Assembly: GCF_963576545.1 (NCBI RefSeq)
Contig: NC_083655.1
Location: 18,203,204-18,267,203, forward strand
Direction: 5' to 3'
Source of the DNA: Limanda limanda
Lineage: Eukaryota; Chordata; Actinopteri; Pleuronectiformes; Pleuronectidae
DNA: 64,000 nucleotides
In this document: one piece after another, positions 1 to 13,110 of the stretch
Numbering within the stretch: the stretch's first letter is position 1
Layout: each line of letters starts with the position of its first letter
Program-made: the position numbers and the translations under genes
Notes under the pieces: generated by a model
What the model saw: the letters and a program-made list of their open reading frames with translations, nothing else
Database searches by the model: none
What the model was told of the DNA's origin: nothing

Positions 1-1019
1 GATAGCATGAGAGAACAGCACGCTGACAAAAAGGAAAAGTAAGGTCCAGCTGAGGCAGCTGCTTGCTATTACACCACCTCAACCTTCCCTCTAGCAGGAA
101 ATAAGCATCATTTAGTACTGACAGGTACATGCTGAACCACTGCTATCTCTGCTCTCAAACCGACCAAATAATGGATTACAGCAGTTTAGAATTAACCTTT
201 AGCCTCTCAAGTGTCTTTGCCAAGGTTAGTCAGTTTCATACCTTTCAGAGTGAGTGTATATTTTCCTGAGTAGGATACAAGATTAAGTAACACTGGAGAA
301 CCATGGACACGCGAGTATGTGTGAGAGAGATTTTACTTTTGACAGCGAAAGAGAGGATCAGCTTCCACAAGCAAACATATCAGGTGTACAAACAATTTCT
401 GTTTGTCTGTAGTTGCTGCTGAGACAGAAAAACATGGCAGCAAACAAAGAAAAAATCCCTCCTCAAAGATGTGAGGTGCTTTTCTGGTTGTGAAAAGCAG
501 TAATTTAGAGGTCTCTAGTGAGCTGTAGAGGGCTTAGTGTGTCCAACTGGATCAAGAGTGTAGCTGCAGACCTGGCTTAATGCACTGCCAGGTCACCAAT
601 TCTGTGTGGAAATGGCATTATGAGGCCAGTATGGCTGCTTGTAGCTTCAGGCACAAAAACAATGCAGCAATATGAGTGGAAAGCTAAGAAACTCCTCTGT
701 ATACACTGCCCTGACTGCTGCTACCGCTCCAACACTGTGTTCAGAGCAACCAGAGGTAGATCTGAGAAATAATATACCAATGATAGTGGCTCTGTTGCTA
801 CATTGCATTAAACTGTGGGAATGAATTAGCATTGAAGACACATTGAACAATAGTTTCTGGCACAGTTTAACGATAACATAACATAATCATGATTAGTGAG
901 GTCATCCCACGGTCTGACACTATCCATTCCTGCCAAGGTTTTCGTGATCAACATACTTTCCAGGCTAACAGGCTGAAATATAAGTTGGAACCACACTGGG
1001 ACAGTTATGAAATAAAGTA

Positions 1020-1115
1020 GGAATTAGAGTTACAATAATTGATCAACTAGTAGACTGATCAAAAAAATGACTGAACAACTACTTTGTGAATCAAATAATT
1101 GGTTTAGTCAATTAT
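1020..1115. repeat. probable hAT-type MITE remnant (teleost)
   Basis: The run of TTGATCAACTAGTAGACTG, then AAAATGACTGAACAACTA, then TCAAATAATTGG resembles the end of a very common fish non-autonomous hAT element, whose termini repeat ATTAATCG-type units. The match is from memory and is degenerate. Possible relatives are near 7780-7860 and 55100-55175, the latter ending in TTTGCAGCCCTA, typical of that element's end. Confidence 0.4.
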
Positions 1116-4100
1116 TTCAAATGTAATAAAGTTGAGCGTGAAGGATTGATGGTCATTTCAAGATAACTATTCTCTTAAGTAATTGTGAAACAGATGCAAA
1201 AAGGTCCTGCAAAATTGAGTTAGTTAATTTGATATAGATCTATGAGGGAGAGGCTCAGGTCTTTTCTGTCCAGATACAGTATTTTGAGTTGTAGCTCATT
1301 CCACTATAATTGATCGATCAGAAAAACTTGGCACCACCTCAATCTAGAGAAAGTGATTAAACCAAAGACGTAGCAGCAGTGTTTCCCAATAACCATTTTA
1401 GACTGTGGTGGTTTGCCATATTCTAATTTGTCCTGCCACAAATATTTTTTACACTTCTCATTTTAACATGCAAGTTCTTTAAGTTTGTGTTTTGTTCCAA
1501 TGTTGCAATTTATAGCTGTGTTCAGTCTTATTTGCAGTTATATGTGCTGTGTGCTCACATTCAGACCTTGATTTGGATTGAATGGATACAGTGGCAAATG
1601 CAGTAGATGTGAAGAGTTGCCAAAGTCCACAGTCAACTGACATCCAGGTGTGCCTTGGTAGAAATAGATCCCGAAACAAATGTTCCCAACAAAGTTTGCG
1701 GATTATCCCAGTTGTTTTGAGCACCATAAAACCATGTACCTCTGAAAAGCAGAATCTAAGATGTGTGTCAAGATAAACTCGATGCAATGGTTCAGACTGC
1801 ACCCAGCACAGTCCACAGATACACACCAATTACAACTAAATTCCCCAAAAAATCTAACCAAACATTGTACTTAAAGGAACTGGATCTGCACTTCAGAATA
1901 ATAAAGTAATATTAATCATAATAATATATAGCCTACAGTTTTGCAAACCAACGGCATGACTAACAATTTTATATACATAAAAAAAACACCACAGACCAAG
2001 AAAGGAGATGTAGGGAATGTGGGCCTAATATTAGCAGACTCTCTCTTCTCTTACCCTTGTCCTAAAAATCCCAAATGTATTATTCTTTCCAATGATCTAA
2101 AATAATGTGTATGGCAAAGTCTGCCAAGACAGACTTAGGGCAAAATTAAATGCCCACATACAGACAGGAGAAAACAAGCAGTCAGCTTCGTTGTTTTGTC
2201 TGTGACAGCCCTGCAGGCCCTCAGGCTAAGGAGCCGTTCTCCTCTACAAACAGCTCTATTCTCATGCCCCAGATGTCTCATTACTGTAAAACAAGCAGTG
2301 AGATGAGCGACATACAAGCCACTGCCCCACAACGCTGCCTCCTTTTCAATTAGAAAGGATTAGCCTAGCCTGAGCGCTCAGTCCTGTATATGTTTACTTG
2401 CATTTCAAAGGACATATGTCAGACTTAAATAAATTAAAAAGGAGCTTTAAGCTTGATGATGGCAGGGTGGGAGTTATGGCTACACAATGAGTCGACAACA
2501 GGCTTAATAGGGGGACAATGCTGCAGCTTCTATAAAACTTTACACCCAATGAAAGGACTTGGGCAGAGAAACAGGTACAGTATACACTTTCCTTCCCTGA
2601 CTCAAATAATTAGACCTATAGGATCCAACAATTCCTCAGTAGATTTAGGGGTCACTCAGCAAGCATTAATCAAGTGATAAAGCCAAGCTAGCAAGTGAAA
2701 TTTCTACAGTGTCATTCTTTGGCTAAGCCAACTAGACAACTCCTATCCCCTCCCATGACATGTACTGTAAGAGCGATAGCAAGGCCCTCAAACCACCGCC
2801 CGCATCACTCACTTTTATGAGAGTGGGGCGGTGAAGGCTTTAACAAGACATTTTACTCGTCAAGTGAACCGACATTACATAACCATAAAACGATGAGTTC
2901 CACAAATCACCAGTCGACTTGTGACAACGGGGAAGGGTTCCATTTGTTGTGTTGCTGACAACCCTGCCAACTAAGAGTGCTGTGATTTGTGTGTGTGAAA
3001 TTAAAAACAACACAAAAGATTTCTGATGTAACATCTGAAAGCAGTCAATCTACTGGAGTTTTCTTCACCGCACATGAAATTGAAAATGCAGCTAAGCCTG
3101 CCGCCCGCCACTCACTTCTCTGCATCATTTTCCAGAGAGTCTGTGCCATAACTGGAATAACTCCACTGACCAGGGGCGTCTGTGGTTGCACTGCACTAGT
3201 CCGCAGGTCCAGAGAGGCAGGCGGCGAGCAGGCAGGCTCCGCTATGCCTGACATGGAGCACCCTCAACAGGGGGAAGGACTGAGTAATGGTAGGGTAACT
3301 TGATCCAGGGCTGGGAGGGAGCGCGAGCAACCCTGACGCCTAAATCATAGCTGTGGGATGAAGAGAGGGAGACACACAAATGTGTTTGGAGGAAAGCTGG
3401 GCACGGAGATGAGAGGCTGAGGAGACAGTGGGTGGGACAAGCTGAGAAATTAGCAGCAGGGGGAGGTTGAGACAGTATATTTGGGAAACAGCCAAATGAC
3501 AAGGGGATGAAAGTGAATGCCTCTCTGCTGCCTTTCACGCACGTGCCGCGCCCACCGCAGGGGTGGGACGGACCTCAGAGGAGTGACAAGGCGTGGGTTT
3601 GGTTTCAAATTCACTTAGCCTATCTCAGACAGAATAAACCCACGTAGGCCCAAAATGACTTAGATTTTCCCAAATGTCTGGAGCTAATTGAAAAGTTTAG
3701 GCTGGTAGACATGAATAGATGTATCATTCTTCATAAGGGCCAAATCATTCCACCAGAAATGAACCTGTCCTACAGCCAGAGTCCAAAATTAACTCTTTGG
3801 CCTGTCTGCCAAAATATTTTTCAACCAGCCATTGAACTGTAGTCTGGGTTTCCTATAGACCAAGAGGTTTATATGGGGGGAGGAGTATGTGTATCTATGT
3901 TTAAATAATAATATATTTAGAATTTAACTTTTGTATTTGAAATTCAACAGTTGAAATTGTCCTCTTCTCCTCCACTTGCCTCCTGTTATCTCTTCATCTG
4001 CTCCCCCAAGCACTGTATTATATCCCTTTTGCATGTTCCATATCTATGAATGTAGATAAACACTTAATAATTATATGAATAAATATATGCTACTCTATTT

Positions 4101-7100
4101 TTTGTCAACAATGTATCAACAGTCTAACTGTAAATATGAATCTCACATAGTGTGTTAGTTGTGGGAAGTGAGTTTCTCCTGGTGTATAAGAGAAGTCCCA
4201 GCGTGTTGCAGCAGCCACATAAAAGCGTGCGCCATTAGAAGTAGTCAATTTACTTCAGTCAGCCATAAAGTGTGTAGATAAGCTCAGGTTGCAGTATAGT
4301 AGATGCTGAAAGGGAAAAAACTGGGATTAGAGCTGAACCAACCCAGTTTGCACCCAAGAGAGTGAAAGTGAAGAGAGACGTGCCTCGTCAACCCCCAACC
4401 AAATAAGGTCACACTGCCGGCCCTGTTTTAGTTCGAAGGCTGCGTCGTACTACGGATGGGCAAAAAAAACAAAAACATTTGCAAATAATGACAGAGTCAG
4501 CTGCTTTCGCTTTCGGATTGTTTTTTACATTCACAACTTGATTACCAGCAGTGAATGTAAACCATTGCTAACAATTCCTGGTAACAGTTCCAACTCATTG
4601 TCGGTTCAAAGAAGAAATCCTTGTCCCCAAAAATGTCATTGTTATTTCTCTGAAAAAGTATTTTCCATAACTTAGCAACCCAATACTCAGTAGACAATCT
4701 GCTTCCTGTTTACACCAGCGATCACATGGGTACATAATTGGTCAATGGTCACAGGATATATGTTTCAGGTGTGTAAGTTGCGATGGAGATTATTACTAAT
4801 GCAGAACTATAACGATGTGGACAGAGATAGTTTTAGTTTTAAAACAAAAACTGGTAGTATGGATGTCGCCTAAATACGAATACATTGGATTGATTCTGAT
4901 AAATATTACCAGCGGATACACTGATAACCTACCAAGAGTGTGCTGCCACATCTCTAAATGCTAACTGATAGGTTTCACTCACACACACACTGACATGTTT
5001 TCCCGTTGCCAACAATTACATCATCAACTCTCTGTTGCACTTAAATAGAAAATGATATCTAAGCCATGACAGCAATACCTCTCATAGCAGCACCCCCTCA
5101 TAAATAGATCAATAAATGAATAGATAAATAAAGTCAATAGTGATTTGGTTATTTTTATTATTCTGACGCTCTCCACATAAAGCTTGTGTGCTACACCTAA
5201 GCCTTAAAAGGAAAAAATCTGATTATAGCCTTTACTGCATAAGGGCCCCCCCCCCCCGATGTCCTGGCTGTGTGCTTCACGTCTCATCTTGTGTGTGGGA
5301 AGGTGAAGTGTTGGCATGAAATGTTGGACTTGTTTAATGTGTTTAAATACTTCTGATAAATTCTATAGCGAGTACAGGTCCTAATAACTTCTAATTAGTA
5401 TTGGTGTTTAAAAATTTGAAGTGAGCACAGGGGAGTGGGAGGGACGACACTCAGACACAAGACTCCGACACAATAAAAGGATACCGGGGCTATAATGTGT
5501 GTCTGCCCCAATCTTGAAGCAGTAGCGGCTATAATTGTGTAGCGGCAGGCCACCGCTTCAAAATGAACGCATTGGAAACCCTGTATTTTGTTTAGCATTT
5601 ATTCATGGGGCACAATGTCGGGTGGAACCATAGTCGTTTCTGTTGTTGGCTAACAGAGCAGTTTGGAGGTAAGGGCCTTACTCATGGGCAGCTTGACAGG
5701 GATAACAAGGGAGGGGCAAGTGCTACTACCACACACTGATTTGTAAATGCTGGCCTTTGCTGAACTCCATCTAAAAAATTGAAAAAAAATTTTTTTTAGA
5801 AGAGACTTGATGTATCATGTATCATACATACACAGTACAGTAAGCAAAATAACAGAATCACACCTCTACCAGCCAGTAACAATGTATATACGTTGTCGAC
5901 TGTTATATCCATGCTACATAAACCTCTTATGTTACCACACTAGGAAAAAAATTTACCCAGAACACGGCATTGAAAATGGTTTGCTAGAAGTGGAACACTG
6001 CCAGGAACTATGCTAATTCTCCAAGGAGCACCCTAATATAATAATATACCTTCGCTGCCTGCAGCCTACAAATCCTGTAAAAGTCAGTCATTAGGCTTCA
6101 CATGTAATTTTCATTATCTTTTCTTGGAAACAAGAGTCTAGCAAGACCAACAATTTAGCAGAGAAAGTAATATTCACCAGACTATTACTGAACCACATCC
6201 TCCTTTTTCCATCCACAATATGGTCTCCATTCATTATTCAGACTAGAGATGCACTTTCCTTGTTCTTCAACTCTCAACTCTTGACATATTTGGGCAGCAC
6301 TTAACAGATGGGATATGTATCAGCTGGTTGAATTTAGGCATAACAAAAAAAAAATCTTTAAATGAGAATGGTTTTAATCAATTAGGCTAAATGGGTTGAT
6401 TGACTGGAGCTTGATGTTTTTCACCAGAACTCACAAAAGAGGATCTGAATTAGTCAGCGTGCTACTGTTTTAGGGGAGCACTGTATTTTAATTCAGCTGT
6501 GTAGTGCCGATATTGCACCCGTGAAGTAATGAAGCCATAATTGAAAAAGTAGGCCAAGCCTTTAAGCAAGAATTAAGCCAGAAAAACAATCAGTGGCAGC
6601 TACAGTGTCCAAGACAGTTGATGCGGAGTGACTGGATGTTTGGCTGCATCATCATACCCCGAGTGTAAAATGTCAACAAGATTTGGGAACGCTTTCAGTT
6701 TTCTTCAGACTTTAGATCCGTACTTCAAAGCCTTGCAATGAGTGGCGCCTTATGTGTGTGTCTGTGAGAGAGTGTGTGTGTTATGGTAACATGATCTTGG
6801 TTATGATTGAGCGGAAATGTTAGACAAGCATCTAAGTTTCCTCTGCCTGCTTCCACCCTCTATGTCTCGCCACATGTGAAACCACACTGGAGCTGCTGCA
6901 GCCAGAGTAAACGCTCCAGTCATTCGGCATAGTGTGTGTTTACGCTGGATGCCAGGTTTACATGCCAGCCCCTAACTCATATCCTGCTGATAAATATCAT
7001 CACGCAGTGTAATTGTTCTTTTAAAATCATATGCTATGAACCTTAAAAGTGTGAGGTGTTTACCCACGGTGAGCAGGAAGATGAAGAAGGCCTTCACTGT

Positions 7101-8179
7101 GTGTGTGTCTGTGTGTGTTTGTGTAAAGGCTGTTCCTCTTTCTGACTCATCTATAGGCAGGGAGATGTTCTGACTCGGCAGAAAATCTTGACAAAATGTG
7201 TCGCCTTACGAAAGTGAAAAGCAGGTTGGAAGGGAATAACAAAAAGGTAACAGCAACATAAGTTAGCGGATGAAACCGATCCAGTATCAAAGCTTTATAT
7301 GCTTCATAACTGACGACTACTTCATATTAGGCTGATCTCTAAATTAACCATACGACACCCTGGTTACCTGAATTGACCTTCACTCTAATAGAGAGCAGCC
7401 ACAACAAGTAGAGGGGCATTTTATATATTGCAAGCATTTAAGGGTCAGATCACCCAAAGAAAACTGAACCCATATTTTTCCAGTTAACTCTCATGGTAGC
7501 ATGTTTCAGGTTATATTTTCCCAGATTGTAAAGAGAAATCCACGTATAGCATACCTTACCTCTTCTGATAATCCAGACAATACAGTTTTCCTTTGGACAA
7601 TTTACAATTATTTTCATTATAAATTTTATCTGGCGGTTATTTTCTCAACTAATCAATTACCTGCTCCATCTGCAAAACAACGTAAAACTGTGAAAAATAT
7701 CTATCATGATATTTGAGCTGTGTAAGCAACAAATTATCACATTTGAGAATCTGACACTATTCCATTTTTACAATATTGCCCAAAAAATTCCATTTAGCAA
7801 TTGATTATCAAATTAGATTCTCAAATTAGTGACAAGTGACTAATTAGTGAAGTTAGCCGATTAACTTTCTTTCTATAAGTAAGTCTGTTAACTGACTTAC
7901 TGTTACAGCTATTGTTTTCAGGGACTGTTTCTGCTGTAATTAGTGAGTGACAGTGTCCACTGTGGCTAAATCCAAATAAATAGTCAGGAATTAAGAAAAA
8001 CAGAGGTCCCCCTATGCAATCCTGTCCACACTCACACTTTGAGGCCAATACAGATAAGGTATCAAGACTTGGGATATAAATAACAATATATGTTCCTATG
8101 GTTATCTTTTCAACATAAACAATCTCAAATGCCTAAAGCCTTGTTCAGCATTCTGTAATGCATTTTTCCTTACATAACC

Positions 8180-8232
8180 TTTACTCATTTGGCAGATGCT
8201 TTTATCCAAAGTAACAAGTTTGCGACACAGCA
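8180..8232 (+). repeat. SINE-like conserved core (V-SINE type)
   Basis: CATTTGGCAGATGCTTTTAT followed by CCAAAGTAAC closely matches the conserved module ATTTAGCAGACGCTTTTATCC/AAAGCGAC shared by many fish SINEs. Only the core is clear; no tRNA-derived head with A and B boxes could be confidently seen upstream. Confidence 0.55.
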
Positions 8233-9498
8233 TAACAAACAAAATATAGGCCTGACACCTAAAATATGTCCATCTGCAACAACTTTAAATCAGCCTTGCT
8301 GAATTATTGGTCTACTTCTACTAAAAAAGGGCTCTCCACATAGTTTGGACATGTCATATTTATTTATTCAGTTAACGTTTTAGTAATAATGTATGTTTAT
8401 TTAATTTCCCATATTTGATGGTACATTTGCTGTTTTAAAGACCTCTCCACCTTGTCAGGAATAAAGAAAGAGTTTTAATTATAAAACACTGATTGTACAA
8501 AAACGTACCTAATCCAGGGTTAGCAAGACTCCCCAAGGTGTAAGCACCCTTTGCAAAGACATCTTTCTGGGAGACGAGTATAGCATGTTGTTTAACTGGA
8601 AGAATGTTTGCACCAAAAAGTACTTGGCAAAACAATCCATCTATATTTAAATAAATTTACTTTTTACATTCATATTTACAGTTATCTGTAAATTAGGGGC
8701 CTTCTTGAATAAGTATCTACATTAGTACTAGTAATCTATATTGTACTCAACAGCAGGGTGGAAAGCATCTTATGAATGTGCTCTGAGCCAGAACATTTCT
8801 GACTATCTAACTTTGAAAATCAAGAAGCAGCATAGAGTAGCTATTGTCTCTGTTGTGGCCGTTTCTGAGTGTGAACATTGTACCAAATGCTAAAAAGTGT
8901 TTGCTGATATGTGTGGTGTAACTCCCTTTACATCATCAGCACAAAATGTTGCTGAGACAGTACTTTTCTACAGAGGAAAAAAGTTGTATACTGTGAAAGC
9001 CGTTTTTTTTTCTCTTCGTACGTCTTAATAATGTTTCCTTAATACGAGTCAGACCTTTGTTTAACAGATCTGACACACAGCAAATATAATTACCCTCAGT
9101 ATGAGACACTGAAGACACAACAGCGGAAAACCAATGGAAACTGTCTTTGTAGTGCGAACACCCCATTGTAAACTAGTGTTAACTGTGAAAGTGAAGCTTT
9201 TCATGAAAACAAAATACTGCTTTCATCAACTTTCCCCACATTAGGACCTAAGATACATGAGGTTTCCTGACCTTTAACGTTCCTTTCCTATGACCAAAAC
9301 TGGGCTGCTGCAGATAGTGAAAATACTAAATTGTTGCATCTGGAAAGGAAAACCAGGAACACTCTCTGGAACAGACCCTTTACCACAGAGAGAGATTTCC
9401 AGTTCCTATGAGATGGCTCTGACTAGAGAGAACTGTTCTCTTTCACCTCTCCACAAAATCCGTCTTAATTCACCGCAGCTGATCAGGTTCCAGATTAC

Positions 9499-9872
9499 TT
9501 AAAGGTCCAGTGTACGATTTAGGTGAAAGGGATCTATTGGCATGAATTGAATATAAAATAATCCAATATGTTATAACTAGTGTTTCATTTAAATTGTACA
9601 AATTGTTGTTTTCTTTATCCTAGAATGGGCCCTTTATATTGAAATACTTTATATTTACATTAGCAGCAGTTCGTCTCTACGGAGGCTGCCATGTTTTTTA
9701 CAGTAGCCCAAATCCCGGACAAACTAGATACCTTCTGGGTTTTTAATGGCAACTGAAGGTTTCCACAGGTTCTCTTTCATGTTTGGAAGGGGAGGGTAAT
9801 GTGAGGTGTATTCAGCTGCAACATGAAACTTCATCACTAGATGTCACTAAATCTTACACACTGAACCTTTAA
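9499..9872. mobile_element. non-autonomous TTAA-flanked DNA transposon (MITE), about 370 bp
   Basis: The left end, AAAGGTCCAGTGTACGATTT, and the reverse complement of the right end, AAAGGTTCAGTGTGTAAGAT, form imperfect terminal inverted repeats of about 25 bases. TTAA lies at both edges (9499-9502 and 9869-9872), as expected of piggyBac-like insertions, although TTAA could instead belong to the repeat itself. The interior has no coding capacity. Its termini match a high-copy element I recognise from percomorph fish genomes, which supports the taxonomic call. Confidence 0.7.
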
Positions 9873-10974
9873 AATCTTAGGTGTTCCAATCGTAATTGTC
9901 TCACTCTCTTACGAAACGCAGCAGGGCCACTGATGTGTCTCAGTCTGGTAGTGTTACTTTAAACTGAGGAGTAGAGGAGTACTCCAAATTCTACAAGTCA
10001 CATTTAATCGTAGTCTCAGAGCTGACCAAGTGATATTATGCAAGCTTTCCAGCTGTCCATACAAATGCACCAAGCTCCTTGTGCTCTTTCTACAACTTTC
10101 AACCCTGATGGTTCACTTCCTGTGGAGAGGCATGAGAAAAAAGAAATGCAGAAAGATAAATGTTTACAAAAAGATTATTACTGGGATTAACACAGAATTA
10201 TGCTCTACATCACAGACTGCATCCTGATCAATGCCACATCATTAAGATATAAAAGTCTGCACCGGCCTAACACTGATTCTAATACCTTAAATGTTTTCAG
10301 ACATGACCTGCGGGTAAGGTCCGGAGAATTGGATCCGGAGTTTACCCACAGTCAGTCTTTCACAAATGCACAATGCAGCGGGAGGTTCACAACAGCAACA
10401 AATCCTCCTTATTATTCTGGCGAGAGGTAGAGCAGCTGAACAGTGGCAGGAAGTGACTTCAGCTCTTATCCCCACATCTTCATCTGTGACATTATCATGA
10501 TATATTTGATTTCTTTTTGTTTGTTTTTTTATTTTTTTATCTGTCGTGCCAAACTGCGGTTAGAGTCTGTATCTAATTCTCTGGACTTTACCCACAAGTC
10601 ATTTCTGAAAACGGCTTTAGTCACTACTATTACGTCTGGCTGATAATGAGTCAATTAAATTGTCCACTGATGACAATGAAGTACATCAGACTGGTGCTGG
10701 GAATGTTTTCTGTAACGGTGTTAAAGGGATATAAACATATTATGCTATTATTATGCTTATAATGTGCACTTGGGCTACTGCTGCCTCAAAATTGATAGTT
10801 CATGTTGCACACCTGCAAGTAGCACATCCGATCTTTTGTGATTTACCAAAGAATTAAGTGCTGTGCAACCTAAATTACAAAATTATGATAAAAGGCTCAG
10901 AGAACCAAAACCTCAGTAAAATTATTCAAATAAGGGTGTGTTAGAAAAACTGTAATGGATCAAATCTATATCCA

Positions 10975-11007
10975 CATAGCTAGATAGAGAGCTAGATAGC
11001 TTGCTAA

Positions 11008-11096
<89 letters not shown>

Positions 11097-11119
11097 GACA
11101 TAGATAGATAGATAGAGAC

Positions 11120-11200
<81 letters not shown>
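10975..11200. repeat. (GATA)n microsatellite
   Basis: About 190 bases of nearly pure GATA (TAGA) units from about 11008 to 11200, with two GAGACATA interruptions near 11094 and 11114, and a degraded leader with GCTAGATA units from 10975. The reverse strand reads as an artificial SIYLSIYL repeat frame and is not a gene. Confidence 0.95.
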
Positions 11201-11539
11201 AAGAATATGAATAACCTGTTGTAGAGAAAGCTAGATAAAACTAAATTAAAACATATAAGTACAATCCCGGGAAACAGACCTTGCTTGCAAAGTCTTACAA
11301 TGACCAGAAGAAGTAAACACACCATGGAACGAACATATCCAGGCATCATCTCTCACGCTTGACAAAACCTTCTGTGTGACACCCTTGTGTTTACACATGT
11401 GCTCCAACATGGGGAACAGCTTCCTCACTGTGTTTAGCTCATGCTACGAAAACAACAGCAACCAAAAACGTTGAATACTGATTCAAACTATGTTTAAGGC
11501 AGAGATCTATGCTCAATCCAAGTCTGCATTACTCAGGGA

Positions 11540-12560
11540 GAGTCACTCACTTCCACACACCTTCAGAAACTCCTCCTCCTCTGAGGTGCACACCTCCACA
11601 ACGTAAACAAGCTCAGGTGCACGTCCGGGAGATGAGTTGAAGGCGGAAGTTGCTGAAGACAGTTCAGTGCGTGTGTTTGCACGTATCTCAGCTCGTGTGT
11701 GTTTGTGCACTGACCGCGGGGAATCTGACAGTAATGACGCTTTTGCTCGCTGCACAGCTGCAGGGTTAGCCACAGGCCTGCTCTGCATTAGCTCCACACA
11801 CACTGAGTGACACGTTAGCCACATGCATGTACCTGCTGCGTGTTGCGTGTGCATCCTGCCTCGACCCCTGCGCTGCGAGGCGACTGCTATTCGAGTTTGA
11901 AGCTGTTGTTCATTCTGTTAGTAAAGAGTTAAAGCCACAGATGCTTCCTGCTGCATGGAGAGGCTATACCGTAACAACACTGCAAACCAGCCGTGTTTGG
12001 CCTCGTTTCCTCGGTGTAAAAGCGGCGGGCTGGGTGGAAATGTGGGATTAACTTTAAACATGTCTCACCTGGATCCCCAGCTATGTGGAGGGACGCCTTC
12101 AGACTACACACAGGCTCATTTCCCCCAAATACCTGGTAAAGTCGCCGATCCTCATATCTGTTACTCTTCAGCCATTTTGAACCAAACCGTCGACTTCATG
12201 CAGAGGGGGGCACAGGGACATGACCGACTTATTTTTAAATGACATTGCTCGAGTTATGAGAACCAGCGGGATTCAATTGTGTGGAGTATGGTTTAAAGTT
12301 TCCGTTTTAGTGAACAATGTGTGTTTTAGAAGGGCGAGGAAGTAACATCCAGCGGTAGTTAATTTAGCGTTGCACCCCTGTTGTCAGAAATGGTACGGCT
12401 CGTCAAGTCCCGGGGACTACTGTTCTCGGTCAGATCAGCCAATCAGAACAGCCGCTGAGTGGGAACCTGTAGCAGCGCTGTCAGACTCAGAGCAGCTCAG
12501 TAACGCGTTACTGTAACGTTGTCAGAGAAATACAAACAACCGACAATAGAGAGAGAATTC
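11540..12560. promoter_or_regulatory. CpG-enriched segment with a CCAAT box, possible promoter of an unseen gene
   Basis: CpG density rises clearly over the flanks; for example about 15 CpG in 12240-12540, with many more in 11620-12230. CCAATCAG (NF-Y type) sits at 12439-12446. On the minus strand there is a good splice donor, ATCCAG|GTGAGAC, near 12065-12075, and weaker ones near 11830 (CAG|GTACAT) and 11553 (GGAA|GTGAGT). These would fit non-coding or short first exons of a leftward gene. In mammals the gene upstream of ZEB1 (ZNF438) is transcribed away from it, so a leftward promoter would fit synteny, but no recognisable coding exon is present. It could also be an old CpG-rich repeat. Confidence 0.35.
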
Positions 12561-12749
12561 ACCTTAAAGAAGCCTCAACATCCAAATGACCTGAATTCAG
12601 TTTTGTCGACTTGCTGGTTCAATCCTCCTGTGCCACTGCACTTTACTTTTTCAAACAAACCACTGCAATGAATGGTGTATGAAATGTAAATTTTCAAATG
12701 TCTTTTATGATTTGTTTTATTCTATTGCTATTTTTTAATATTTTATATT

Positions 12750-12860
12750 CTCTTGTCTACCTCATTCTGACTTGTCTGCTGCTGTAACAACTGCATTTCC
12801 CTGGTGTGTGGATAAATAAAGTTTGGTCTTTTATTATCTTATCTTATCTTATTACATCTT
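12750..12860 (+). repeat. 3' tail of a fish non-LTR retrotransposon
   Basis: The segment CTGTAACAACTGCATTTCCC, then GGATAAATAAAGTTTGGTC, then repeated TTATC units, is the typical 3' end of common fish LINE/SINE families (a ...TTTCCC...AATAAAGT... tail followed by a short tandem repeat). Only the tail is present; no reverse transcriptase sequence was seen. Confidence 0.55.
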
Positions 12861-12879
12861 GAATTTAAATTTCAAATTA

Positions 12880-13110
12880 AAGGCACACTCCACTAACTTT
12901 ACACATGTATGGCAGTTTGACACTTCACAGTCAGGCTCACAAGTTATAAATATTTGACGACTGAATTATACACCAGGGAACCCAAGGTTTTGAGGATAAT
13001 GACATCTAAATGGAAAGGAGCGTTTGATAAATGATGCTATTGCATTGTGGGAATTGTAGGATCCAGCTTGATTTATAAATGGGATCAAAAGTCAGGGATG
13101 TTCTACTAAA
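12880..13110. repeat. possible dispersed repeat fragment
   Basis: AAAGGCACACTCCACTAACTT at the start and GCATTGTGGGAATTGTAGGA further in look like parts of a fish MITE, but no clear inverted end was found. The following DNA up to 14089 is AT-rich with no gene seen. Confidence 0.3.

Larger units (their letters stand above)
1..9498. other. upstream intergenic DNA, no gene recognised
   Basis: All open frames here are short (under about 120 codons), start and stop without splice or promoter context, and resemble no family I recognise. The DNA is mostly unique and AT-rich. It includes a likely hAT-type MITE remnant near 1020-1110, a SINE-like core at about 8180-8230, a C run at 5246-5257, and a short A/T palindrome at 5771-5800. 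Confidence 0.7.

Noticed and set aside
11008..11200. Regular repeat array that could suggest CRISPR
   Set aside because: It is a continuous tetranucleotide microsatellite with no spacers, in eukaryotic DNA.
10966..11349. 127-codon minus-strand frame with SIYL repeats, resembling a membrane protein
   Set aside because: It is the (GATA)n microsatellite read on the reverse strand.
12600..12640. GGTTCAATCCT resembling a tRNA B box
   Set aside because: No matching A box, cloverleaf stems or terminator T run could be placed around it.
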